NCBI GenBank assembly: GCA_964465945.1
Contig: CAYXMM010000003.1
Span: 253,819 to 317,818, forward strand
Source: JAJRPT01 sp964465945
GTDB taxonomy: Bacteria; Bacteroidota; Ignavibacteria; Kapaibacteriales; UBA2268
Reading direction: 5' to 3'
DNA length: 64,000 nucleotides
The notes under the pieces were generated by a model. The model ran no database searches and had not been told where the DNA came from. It saw only the letters and a program-made list of their open reading frames with translations. Of this stretch, positions 17,277 to 25,504 are shown piece after piece (position 1 is the first letter of the stretch; each line of letters starts with the position of its first letter). The position numbers and the translations under genes were made by a program.

Positions 17277-18296
17277 TTAATCTTTTAATTCGTTTTCAAT
17301 TTTTTTATTTAAGTCTTTTGATATTATTTCAATTGACCTTGTTATCATACTTTTTACGGCCTTTCCAGTTGAAGAGCCGTGACCAATTATGATAACACCA
17401 TTAACACCAAGAAGTGGAACTCCACCATACTCTTGGTAATCCAAACTTTTAAAAATATCCTTGATTGTTGGAACTAACAAACCAACCTTAACCTTATTCA
17501 TCAAAGACTTATCAGCATATTTTTTAAAAGTCTGTTTAAAAAATCCTAAGATACTTTCTGCAAATTTTAAAACAACATTTCCAGTGAAACCATCACAGAC
17601 AATAACATCTGCCTTGCCCATAAAAATATCTCTACCTTCAATATTCCCGACAAAGTTCATTTTACTTCCTTTAAGTAACTTATACGCTTCAACTGCTTGT
17701 TCATTACCTTTAGACTCTTCTTCACCAATATTTAAAAGCCCAACTTTTGGAGAGTTTACCCCAAACATTTCTTTAAAATATAAATTCCCCATTATGCCAA
17801 ATTCAAATAAAAACTTTGCTTTTGCATCTACATTTGCCCCTGCATCTAAAACTAAAACAGGTGTATCATTTAAAGAAGGGAAAAAAGTTCCAATAGTTGG
17901 TCTTGAAACGCCTTTTATTCGCCCAAGAATTAGAGTTGAAGCAGAAAGCATAGCGCCAGTGTTACCCGCTGAAAGAAAAGCATCAATTTCATTTTGCTTT
18001 TGCATATTTATACCCACAATAATTGAAGAATTTTTCTTGCCTTTAACACAAGTTGTAGGGTCATCATTCATTGTAATCACTTCATCAGCATTTACAATCT
18101 TATAATTAACCCCACTAAAATTAAAAGAAGGAAGATGCTTATTAATAACATCTTCCTTACCTATTAAATAAAATTCTACGTTAGAAATATCAGAGGAGAC
18201 TTTTGCGTAGTCTTCTATGCCTTGCAATTCACTGATTGGAGCATTATCTGACCCCATCATATCAATAGCAATCCTGAATTTCCTATTTGTGTTCAA
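17277..18296 (-). CDS. plsX: Phosphate acyltransferase
   Basis: PlsX converts acyl-ACP to acyl-phosphate, the donor used by PlsY to start phospholipid synthesis. The 339 residues contain the family motifs IAIDMMGSDNAP at the N-terminus, SAGNTGAMLSAS, VLDAGANVDAKAKFL, and DGFTGNVVLKFAES. It sits between rpmF and fabH, the conserved bacterial order, and is peripheral to the membrane. Confidence 0.97.
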   Translation of the reverse strand: MNTNRKFRIAIDMMGSDNAPISELQGIEDYAKVSSDISNVEFYLIGKEDVINKHLPSFNFSGVNYKIVNADEVITMNDDPTTCVKGKKNSSIIVGINMQKQNEIDAFLSAGNTGAMLSASTLILGRIKGVSRPTIGTFFPSLNDTPVLVLDAGANVDAKAKFLFEFGIMGNLYFKEMFGVNSPKVGLLNIGEEESKGNEQAVEAYKLLKGSKMNFVGNIEGRDIFMGKADVIVCDGFTGNVVLKFAESILGFFKQTFKKYADKSLMNKVKVGLLVPTIKDIFKSLDYQEYGGVPLLGVNGVIIIGHGSSTGKAVKSMITRSIEIISKDLNKKIENELKD

Positions 18297-18321
18297 TTAT
18301 CACCTTAGATTGACTAAAAAA

Positions 18322-18507
18322 TTAATCGAATCTTCTACCATTATAGAAGAAAACTTTTTTATTCCCTTCTTTAACCATTGATGCAGTGTGAGGTAATTTT
18401 ACTTCGCCTGTTTCAGGGCAATCATTCATCGCAGGAACTTCTGCTTTGTAATGTGTTCTTCTTTTATCTCTTCTTGTCTTAGATATTTTTCGCTTTGGAT
18501 GCGCCAT
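18322..18507 (-). CDS. rpmF: 50S ribosomal protein L32
   Basis: 61 residues. MAHPKRKISKTRRDKRRTHY is the standard basic L32 start. The C-terminal half keeps CPETGEVKLPH but has a single Cys; the other three Cys of the zinc-ribbon form are absent, so this is a zinc-free type L32. It lies between DUF177 and plsX, as in many bacteria. Confidence 0.95.
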   Translation of the reverse strand: MAHPKRKISKTRRDKRRTHYKAEVPAMNDCPETGEVKLPHTASMVKEGNKKVFFYNGRRFD

Positions 18508-18518
18508 TTTAAAAATCC

Positions 18519-19013
18519 TTAATTAAAATTTAATTTTTTTAATTCATTCCAAGGTGATTCTTTAGAATCAACATTCTTCTCTTCTGTGTATTTCGGATAT
18601 AAATTTTCAAACTCTATACCTTGATACTCAGGTGAAATCTTCTTTAAAGGTATTTCCAAAATTAACTCTTCAATAATTAACTTTGTTAAATCCACTTTAT
18701 TTCCTACAAGTTTATATAGATCTTTATCAATATCATCATCTAATAACTCAATTTCTTTTAAAGAAAACTTAAACACCAAGTCTAAATTTTTACTTAACTC
18801 TTGAGTAAATTCTTTCCCTGACCTATCGCATATCAAATCTATACTTGCAGAAACCTTTGCCTTTATCTCAAATTTATGAGAGAAAATAACAACTTCACCA
18901 CTTAAAACTATATTCTTAAACTTAAATTCATTTCCGGTTGTATATTCTTCTTCTGATACTATTTCAAACGGATGTTTACCCTCTTCGAGACCTATTATCC
19001 TTAAATCAAACAT
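18519..19013 (-). CDS. DUF177/YceD family protein
   Basis: A 164-residue acidic protein of the YceD/DUF177 family, which is almost always encoded immediately upstream of rpmF and has been linked to 23S rRNA accumulation. The DUF177 core is visible as VSASIDLICDRSGKEF (bacterial members usually carry CxRC here; this one has a single Cys) and VDLTKLIIEELILEIPLK. I choose the ATG at 19013 (MFDLRIIGL); a longer frame to 19073 would run through the promoter. It is first in the long fab operon. Confidence 0.85.
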   Translation of the reverse strand: MFDLRIIGLEEGKHPFEIVSEEEYTTGNEFKFKNIVLSGEVVIFSHKFEIKAKVSASIDLICDRSGKEFTQELSKNLDLVFKFSLKEIELLDDDIDKDLYKLVGNKVDLTKLIIEELILEIPLKKISPEYQGIEFENLYPKYTEEKNVDSKESPWNELKKLNFN

Positions 19014-19044
19014 AGTTTTTTTCAATTTGTCAAATAACAAACTA

Positions 19045-19073
19045 CAAATATAAGGAATAAATATTATATCCAA
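19045..19073 (-). promoter_or_regulatory. Promoter of the DUF177-rpmF-plsX-fab-rnc-gcvPB operon
   Basis: Minus strand: TTG (19073-19071), an 18-nt spacer, then TATATTTG (19052-19045), an exact TAnnTTTG -7 box. The leader to the ATG at 19013 is about 25 nt. All ten downstream genes run the same way with small gaps to the terminator at 10766-10781. Confidence 0.55.
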
Positions 19074-19238
19074 TATATGTTTATAATTTTTTATAAATTT
19101 TAAGTAGATTAGTCTTACCTTTTTAAAATAATTAAATCTTTAAAATCACAATTAATTTAAAATAATTTGTAACTTTTATTGTTTTTAATGTGTCTTTTTG
19201 TAAATTTAAATTTCTATAAAAGTAAAAAGGTATTTTTA

Positions 19239-22163
19239 ATGTTTAATAAACTGACAATATTAATTTTTCTTCTTAGTGTAAATTTCGCACTTTCCTCAGT
19301 GTTGAGAAACTATAAAGTTACTCTAACACAACCAAATGGCTACCAATTTGAATGTTTACTTTCTGGTGACGAAAGCTATAACTTCTACCACACAAACGAT
19401 GGCTACGTCATCAAACAAAATAGTGATGGGTATTATTACTTCGCTAAATTAAGCAACAAAGATGTTATAACAAGTCAATATGTTATTAATGATATTAACC
19501 TATCAAACAGCAATTCATTAGGGCTTGATAAATGGATTAAACCCGAAATTAAATCTCATTCTGATTTAAACCAAAATAATCACAAAGAAGTTAAAAAATC
19601 TAAACTACTAACTACAAGTACTGGTAAAATTAATAATTTATTTATTTTTATCAAGTTCAAAGACCAAGTTCAAAAAAACTTAGACTACAATTTTTATAAT
19701 AATATATTAAACAAAGATAGTGCTACATCTTTTAAAGACTATTATCTTCAAGTTTCAAGAAACCAATTAGAAGTTCAAACTTACTTCACACCTGCTGGAG
19801 AAAACAACGTAATAATGTTCTATGAAGATAGTAAAAACTTGAACTATTATAGACCATACAACAAAACTACAAACCCTGATGGTTATCAAAGTGATATGCA
19901 AGAAAGATATAGAGAATTAGACTTACTTACATATATTTTAGCTCAAGCTGGCTCAGATGAAACGCTAAGTCAAATTGATTTTGACTCAGATGATGATGGA
20001 AAAATTGACAATATAGTATTTATGGTGCAAGGTGGACCCGATGGCTGGTCTTCTTTATTATGGCCTCATAGAAGTATATATACAGGTGAAGCAACTTTAT
20101 TTGGTAAAAAACCTTATGATTACAATCTAATGCTTACTGATATGATGAATACTAATAGTTATGGACTTGGAACACTTTGCCACGAATTTTTCCACTCCTT
20201 AGGCGCACCAGACTTATACCATTACAACCAAGACGGCTTTAACTCTACCGGAAGTTGGGATTTAATGGAAATGACTACTAATCCACCTCAATATATGAGC
20301 TCTCTTTTACAATCTCAATATACAAATTGGGGAGTAAAAGCATTAGAAATCGCAGAAGAAGGTGAATTTAAAATTTACCCTAATGGTTCAAGTGATAGCA
20401 CTTTATACATTCTTTACACTAATAATTCTGAAACTGACATCTTAACAATCGAATATAGAAAAAGACAAGGTAGATACGAAACTTCTCTTCCTGGCTCAGG
20501 GCTAATTGTTTCAAGAGTTGATAATAATTTATGGAAAGAAGGTAATGGTAACGGTCAATTAGGCGTAGGAAATGAAATCTATATTTACAGACCAGATGGC
20601 TCTGGAAATATAGGTGGTAGAATTAGTAACGCAAACTTATCTGATAAAGTTGGAAGAACTGAAATTGGTGATTTAACTAACCCAAGTATTCTATTAAATA
20701 ATGGTAAATTAGGTGGTGTTGAAATTTATAACATAAAAGAGCATGACACCTATATGACTTTCAGCGTTTCTTACTACCCACGTACAAGTATTACAGAACC
20801 TAAAAATGAAGAAACAATTAGCGAACAAAAAGCGTCAATCACGTGGAAATCTCATCCACTTGCAAAATCTTATGACATTCAAGTTAGCAAAGACTCTACC
20901 TTTAAAACAATTGATTTTGAACAAAGCGTAGTAACTAACAAATATACAACTACATCTAATTTAGATGAATCTACAAGATACTTCACAAGAGTTAGAATTA
21001 ACTATTCAGATGGCAATAGTGATTGGTCTAATATCACAGCATTCTACTCAGCGGCAGGTGGTCCACCACTTTACGAACCAAAAAATAATAGTGAGAACAA
21101 TCCTTTATACGCTTCTTTTAATTGGGGAGTAGTTGAAAATTTATCCTACTATAAAATAACCATTGCTACTGATGCAAATATGACGAATACCGTGCATACT
21201 AGATCTCTTCTAACAACAAACTCATATACATTATCAACTTTCAAACTTGACCCACTAACTAAGTATTTCTGGGCTATTGAAGCTAAAACAAAAAATAATA
21301 TTACCAGAAATTCTAAAGTTTTTAGTTTCACAACAGGTGAAGATAAACTCTCAGTAACTAATCAATCAAACTCACAAGATGTTTGTGATGGCTCAGATTA
21401 TACTTTATTTGCAAATTCTTGGTATAACGTTAAATCTTATCAATGGTATTTTAATGATGCAATAATAAATGGTGCAACTGATTCAACTTATATAATTCCT
21501 GATTTTAAAGCAGAAAATGAAGGAACTTACAAATGTGTCCTTTCTTCTAATGATAACCAAACCGCTAACTCGAATGATATTGAATTAAATTTACTTATTG
21601 ATCCTAACTTAGATTCTGGTCTTGACACATTGAAATTCAAAGAAAACGAAACTGCAACATTTACAATTAATATTGAAGAAGAATATATCAATATTGACGA
21701 TGCCCTTAGTTTCCAATGGCTATTAAATGATGAAATTATTTCAGATGACGATACATTTGAAGGAACTCAATCTTTAGAGCTTGTTATAAATAATCCAAGT
21801 TTAAGCTTAATTGGTAAAAAACTTAACCTAAGAGTCATCACTGCTTGTGGCGATACAATTTATTCAAAAGATAAAGAACTTGCCCTTGGAGTAATTGATG
21901 AAAATGGTTTCAAACATTTTTCAATCGCACCTAACCCTGTTGATAACAAAATGACTATATCTATTAACTTAGATAATTATAAAAATGTTAAAATTAGTTT
22001 ATACGGTATAAATGGAAACTTCATTGCAAACTTAGCCAATGAAACAATGAAACAAAAAACATTAGAAATCCCATTAAGCAATTTTAATATTTCAACAGGA
22101 ACTTACCTAATTATGTATGAGTATGATCAAAATTACTATACTCAGAAAATTATCAAAAAGTAA
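19239..22163 (+). CDS. M6-family secreted metalloprotease with T9SS sorting domain
   Basis: 974 residues from ATG 19239 (AAAAAGG lies just upstream; the frame stays open to 19179 but the signal peptide starts at MFNKLTILIFLLSVNFALSS). Residues about 120-540 form an M6 (immune-inhibitor-A-like) metalloprotease, with zinc ligands His315 and His319 in CHEFFHSLGAPDLYH and the acid probably in the SWDLME block. Residues about 540-720 look like two fibronectin-III-type modules (RYFTRVRINYSDGNSDW; KYFWAIEAKTKNNI), and about 725-890 like Ig-like modules with paired Cys. Residues 894-974 are a T9SS type A sorting domain (IAPNPVDNKMTI). It should be a secreted, possibly surface-attached protease. A bidirectional terminator follows. 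Confidence 0.93.
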   Translation: MFNKLTILIFLLSVNFALSSVLRNYKVTLTQPNGYQFECLLSGDESYNFYHTNDGYVIKQNSDGYYYFAKLSNKDVITSQYVINDINLSNSNSLGLDKWIKPEIKSHSDLNQNNHKEVKKSKLLTTSTGKINNLFIFIKFKDQVQKNLDYNFYNNILNKDSATSFKDYYLQVSRNQLEVQTYFTPAGENNVIMFYEDSKNLNYYRPYNKTTNPDGYQSDMQERYRELDLLTYILAQAGSDETLSQIDFDSDDDGKIDNIVFMVQGGPDGWSSLLWPHRSIYTGEATLFGKKPYDYNLMLTDMMNTNSYGLGTLCHEFFHSLGAPDLYHYNQDGFNSTGSWDLMEMTTNPPQYMSSLLQSQYTNWGVKALEIAEEGEFKIYPNGSSDSTLYILYTNNSETDILTIEYRKRQGRYETSLPGSGLIVSRVDNNLWKEGNGNGQLGVGNEIYIYRPDGSGNIGGRISNANLSDKVGRTEIGDLTNPSILLNNGKLGGVEIYNIKEHDTYMTFSVSYYPRTSITEPKNEETISEQKASITWKSHPLAKSYDIQVSKDSTFKTIDFEQSVVTNKYTTTSNLDESTRYFTRVRINYSDGNSDWSNITAFYSAAGGPPLYEPKNNSENNPLYASFNWGVVENLSYYKITIATDANMTNTVHTRSLLTTNSYTLSTFKLDPLTKYFWAIEAKTKNNITRNSKVFSFTTGEDKLSVTNQSNSQDVCDGSDYTLFANSWYNVKSYQWYFNDAIINGATDSTYIIPDFKAENEGTYKCVLSSNDNQTANSNDIELNLLIDPNLDSGLDTLKFKENETATFTINIEEEYINIDDALSFQWLLNDEIISDDDTFEGTQSLELVINNPSLSLIGKKLNLRVITACGDTIYSKDKELALGVIDENGFKHFSIAPNPVDNKMTISINLDNYKNVKISLYGINGNFIANLANETMKQKTLEIPLSNFNISTGTYLIMYEYDQNYYTQKIIKK

Positions 22164-22193
22164 GATTTCTGAGAAAATAGTTATACTTAAAAC

Positions 22194-22223
22194 AAAAAGA
22201 CCTCGAATTTTCGAGGTCTTTTT
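22194..22223. terminator. Bidirectional terminator between convergent genes
   Basis: GACCTCGA (22199-22206) pairs with TCGAGGTC (22211-22218), with loop ATTT. AAAAA before and TTTTT after give a U-tract in either direction, serving the protease on plus and the methyltransferase on minus. Confidence 0.85.
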
Positions 22224-22250
22224 GTTTATAACATTATATTATTTCAAATT

Positions 22251-23033
22251 CTATTTACTTGCCACTATAGAATATACCAAAGGAATTTTATTGCCAAATT
22301 TTTCTATAATAAACTTATTTTTTTCAACTTCTTTCATTCCATCAAAAATATTATATGGTGAGTAATCAAACTCTTGTAAATCGTCAATTCTTAAACCCGC
22401 TCTTCTTAATGCACCAAATACTTCCGATACACTATGATTCCAAGTGCAGTGTTCGTAAATTTCCTCATTAACATCAGCATAAGAACCCGCTTTCTTCTCG
22501 TATATCATTTCATCTTTAAAATAATTATACTGAACATATTCTAAATTATCATCATACATCCAAATAAATGGGTGGAACTCAACAAAAATCAACTTCCCAT
22601 TTTCTTTCAGCAAACCACTAATTACCTTTGCCCATTTATCTAAATCTGGTAGCCAGCCAATCACCCCATAAGAAGTAAAAACTATATCAAACTCCTCATT
22701 TACATTTTCCAAAACATCATAAACATTACTACAAACAAATTCAGCATTTGTCTTGCATAAATTATTTAATTCCTTTGCCTTATCTATTGCAACATCAGAC
22801 AAATCAACACCTACTACATTTGCCCCAAGTCGAGCAAGAGAAATAGAATCCTGCCCAAAATGACATTGCAAATGAATTACATTATTTCCTTTAATATCAC
22901 CTAATAAATTTAACTCAATATCATTTAATGATGATTTCCCATTTATAAAACTCTCAACATCATAAAATTTAGAATTATAATGATGAATACAACACTTATT
23001 CCAACTCTCACGATTAATCTTAAAATAATCCAT
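22251..23033 (-). CDS. Class I SAM-dependent methyltransferase
   Basis: 260 residues. Motif I is VIHLQCHFGQDSISLARLG (the HLQCHFG variant), the acidic ribose-binding residue is in VVGVDLSDVAI, and post-motifs FDIVFTSYGVIGWL and GKLIFVEFHPF follow. This HLQCHFG/WLPDL type is a common uncharacterised small-molecule methyltransferase family; the substrate is unknown. It begins 4 nt after the acyl-CoA dehydrogenase gene, so the two are co-transcribed. Confidence 0.88.
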   Translation of the reverse strand: MDYFKINRESWNKCCIHHYNSKFYDVESFINGKSSLNDIELNLLGDIKGNNVIHLQCHFGQDSISLARLGANVVGVDLSDVAIDKAKELNNLCKTNAEFVCSNVYDVLENVNEEFDIVFTSYGVIGWLPDLDKWAKVISGLLKENGKLIFVEFHPFIWMYDDNLEYVQYNYFKDEMIYEKKAGSYADVNEEIYEHCTWNHSVSEVFGALRRAGLRIDDLQEFDYSPYNIFDGMKEVEKNKFIIEKFGNKIPLVYSIVASK

Positions 23034-23037
23034 AATT

Positions 23038-24186
23038 TTAACTATTCTTTATCACATCTCTTGCAATCACAATATGCTGTATTTCAGAAGTACCTTCATA
23101 AATTTCAGTTACCTTTGCATCTCGCATCATACGCTCGACTTGGTATTCACGAACGTAGCCATATCCTCCGTGGATTTGGACTGCCTCACGAGCAACCTCA
23201 TTCGCTATAGTTGAAGCAAAAAGTTTCGCCTCACTTGATTCACGATTACAATCAATACCATTATCTTTCAACCACGCCGCCTTATGAACCAAAGCCCTTG
23301 CAGCTGAAATCTTCATAGACATCTGCGCTATCTTCATTTGAATTGCTTGGTGTTCACAAATCGGCACACCCATTGTCTTTCTTGCTTTTGAATACTTGAC
23401 AGCCAAGTCGAATGCTCCCTGAGCAATGCCTAAAGACTGAGCTGCTATTCCAATTCTGCCACCAGTCAAACCCTTCATAGCAATATAAAATCCATCACCA
23501 ACATTCCCAATCAACGCATCATCACCCAGAGTTACATTAGTCAATCCAACACTGCAAGTATCACTCGCTCTAAGTCCCATCTTATCTTCTTTCAAGCCAG
23601 GAACAAGTCCAGGAGCATCTTTCGGAATAACAAAACAAGCAATTCCTTTATGCTTCAATTCCGGATTAGTTTGAGCAAAAACAATAAATACATCGGCATT
23701 TTGTGCAGAAGTTATCCAATTTTTAGTCCCGTTAATCACCCAATTATTACCCACTTTTTCAGCTAATGTATGCTGCTGACGTGCATCAGACCCCGCCTCT
23801 GGTTCACTCAAACAATATGAACCAATATATTCGCCAGTTGTAAGTTTTGACAAATACTTCTCTTTTTGCTCCTCTGTTCCAAATGTCTCTAATATCCAAT
23901 TTACTAAAGAATTCTGAACGGACATTACAACAGCTGATGCCGCATCAACCCTTGCAATTTCTTCTAATGCAATAACATAAGATAATGTATCCATCTCCGC
24001 ACCATTCCATTTAGAATTTGCCGTCATTCCCAAAAATCCTAATTCCCCCATTTGTTTCAACTCATCATAAGGAAATTTTGCATTAATATCTCGTTCAATT
24101 ACACCTTTTGATAAAGTCTCATTTGCAAACTGCCTTGCCATTCTTTGCAAATCTAATTGCACATCGTCCAAATTTAACGAATACAT
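23038..24186 (-). CDS. Acyl-CoA dehydrogenase
   Basis: A 382-residue flavoenzyme that oxidises acyl-CoA to trans-2-enoyl-CoA with electrons passed to ETF. Signatures: CLSEPEAGSDARQQHT (FAD/substrate), GTKNWITSAQNADVF, IQIHGG-type block VQIHGGYGYVREYQVERMMRD, and catalytic Glu364 in EIYEGTSEIQ, the position of the short/medium/butyryl-CoA type. Chain length is not certain; butyryl-CoA is likely. A -7-like TAATTTTG at 24222-24215 lies about 30 nt upstream of its start. Confidence 0.95.
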   Translation of the reverse strand: MYSLNLDDVQLDLQRMARQFANETLSKGVIERDINAKFPYDELKQMGELGFLGMTANSKWNGAEMDTLSYVIALEEIARVDAASAVVMSVQNSLVNWILETFGTEEQKEKYLSKLTTGEYIGSYCLSEPEAGSDARQQHTLAEKVGNNWVINGTKNWITSAQNADVFIVFAQTNPELKHKGIACFVIPKDAPGLVPGLKEDKMGLRASDTCSVGLTNVTLGDDALIGNVGDGFYIAMKGLTGGRIGIAAQSLGIAQGAFDLAVKYSKARKTMGVPICEHQAIQMKIAQMSMKISAARALVHKAAWLKDNGIDCNRESSEAKLFASTIANEVAREAVQIHGGYGYVREYQVERMMRDAKVTEIYEGTSEIQHIVIARDVIKNS

Positions 24187-24285
24187 TTACCACCATTCTT
24201 TATTTTAATAATAACAAAATTAAGTTTTTTTCGTTATATAGCATAGAACAAAGTTAAGTTTATTAAAATAACGAAGGTATATTAA

Positions 24286-24963
24286 ATGAAATTTATTTCA
24301 ACTATACTATTTTTGACTGCGATAATTGCATTTTCACAACCAAAATTAGAAATTATTGGGGGAGATACTTTTGACTGGGGAACAGTTAAAGTGTTTGAGT
24401 CCCCTTTAAAAACTATTATTACTATTAAAAACACTGGCAATCAACCCTTAAGGGTTTTCGAAGTAAAACCAAGCTGCGGTTGCACTACTGCACCTCTTGA
24501 CAAAGATATTCTAAAACCAGGCGAAACCGCTAAAATTGATATAAAACTTGACTTAAAAGGCAATATTGGTCAAATTTCAAAAGATGTAAATATTATGACA
24601 AATGACCCTATCAGGAAAAATGTCCGACTTGTTTTAAAAGCAAATTCTGTTACTTCTCTTGACAAAGAACCGAAATTCTTTGCTTTTAATACTGTGAAGC
24701 CAGGCGAAAAATCTGAAGCAAAAATTACAATTAGAAACTACTCAGACCATGATATTATAATTAAAAAAATCGTAAAAAGCCATGATGACTTAACTTTTTC
24801 AATCAAGGTTGAAGATGTCATTAAAGCTAAATCAAGTAAAGAAGTTTGGGCATACTATACTCCAAAAACTGCAGGAACTCATAGTCTTTCTTGTACCTTA
24901 CTCACAAATGATTTAGATGTTCCTCGTTTAAGTATTTCAGCTTGGTGTAGAGCAGAAGAGTAA
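24286..24963 (+). CDS. DUF1573 (ASPM-like) periplasmic protein
   Basis: 225 residues with a signal peptide (MKFISTILFLTAIIAFS). The DUF1573 core is residues about 25-115: FDWGTVKVFESP, IKNTGNQPLRV, PSCGCTTAPL, LKPGETAKIDI. A second immunoglobulin-like module follows (about 130-220), giving a tandem Ig-like fold. DUF1573 proteins are abundant in this phylum; most have no assigned role, though structural or adhesion roles at the envelope are suggested. The divergent gap with the acyl-CoA dehydrogenase gene (99 nt) must hold both promoters. Confidence 0.87.
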   Translation: MKFISTILFLTAIIAFSQPKLEIIGGDTFDWGTVKVFESPLKTIITIKNTGNQPLRVFEVKPSCGCTTAPLDKDILKPGETAKIDIKLDLKGNIGQISKDVNIMTNDPIRKNVRLVLKANSVTSLDKEPKFFAFNTVKPGEKSEAKITIRNYSDHDIIIKKIVKSHDDLTFSIKVEDVIKAKSSKEVWAYYTPKTAGTHSLSCTLLTNDLDVPRLSISAWCRAEE

Positions 24964-25029
24964 TTATTTGATTTATTAATTTTTATGGCTTAATTTTGCT
25001 CTTTTAAATTGAACTCTTGAAAGGAAATT

Positions 25030-25416
25030 ATGAATTTTAAAACTAGAAAACTTGTTGCCCCTCCTGATTTAAACCCAAACGAGACACTTTTCGGCGGACA
25101 AATGCTAAAATGGATTGACGAAGAAACTGCAATCTATGCAATGTGTCAATTCGATGATAATTTCGTTGTTACTAAGTATATGTCTGAAATTAATTTCGTA
25201 AATCCTGCTTTCAAAGGTGATATTATTGAAATTGGAGCTGAAGTTACTGCCGTCGGACATACCTCAATTACTCTTAGATGTGAAGCAAGAGTAAAAGACA
25301 CCAAAGTCGTAATTGTCTCTATCGAAAAAATTGTTATGGTTCATGTAGACCAAAATGGAAGACCTAAAAAACATAACAAAACGCTCGAAGAATTACAAAA
25401 CTCTAATAAGCATTAA
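25030..25416 (+). CDS. Acyl-CoA thioesterase, YciA-like hotdog family
   Basis: 128 residues with a single hotdog domain. ETLFGGQMLKWIDEETAIYA holds the catalytic Asp of the helix-capping segment, and INFVNPAFKGDIIEIGAEV and TSITLRCEARV are family blocks. Such enzymes hydrolyse acyl-CoA to free acid and CoA, and a stand-alone short form is normal. AAGGAAATT lies just before the ATG. The link to the nearby acyl-CoA dehydrogenase is suggestive only. Confidence 0.9.
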   Translation: MNFKTRKLVAPPDLNPNETLFGGQMLKWIDEETAIYAMCQFDDNFVVTKYMSEINFVNPAFKGDIIEIGAEVTAVGHTSITLRCEARVKDTKVVIVSIEKIVMVHVDQNGRPKKHNKTLEELQNSNKH

Positions 25417-25504
25417 ATAAATCTAATATTTACATTATATAACTCATTATTGGCATAGTCATTGATAGAATAAGTTGTATTCTCTATAAAATGAAGAACT
25501 TATA

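Noticed and set aside
17461..18105. A 214-codon frame antisense to plsX
   Set aside because: It lies wholly inside plsX on the other strand, lacks a recognisable domain, and its hydrophobic Lys/Pro/Phe composition is that of a mirror frame of a real gene.
19179..19238. Earlier start of the M6 protease at 19179
   Set aside because: It would place 20 extra residues ahead of a normal signal peptide; ATG 19239 has AAAAAGG upstream.
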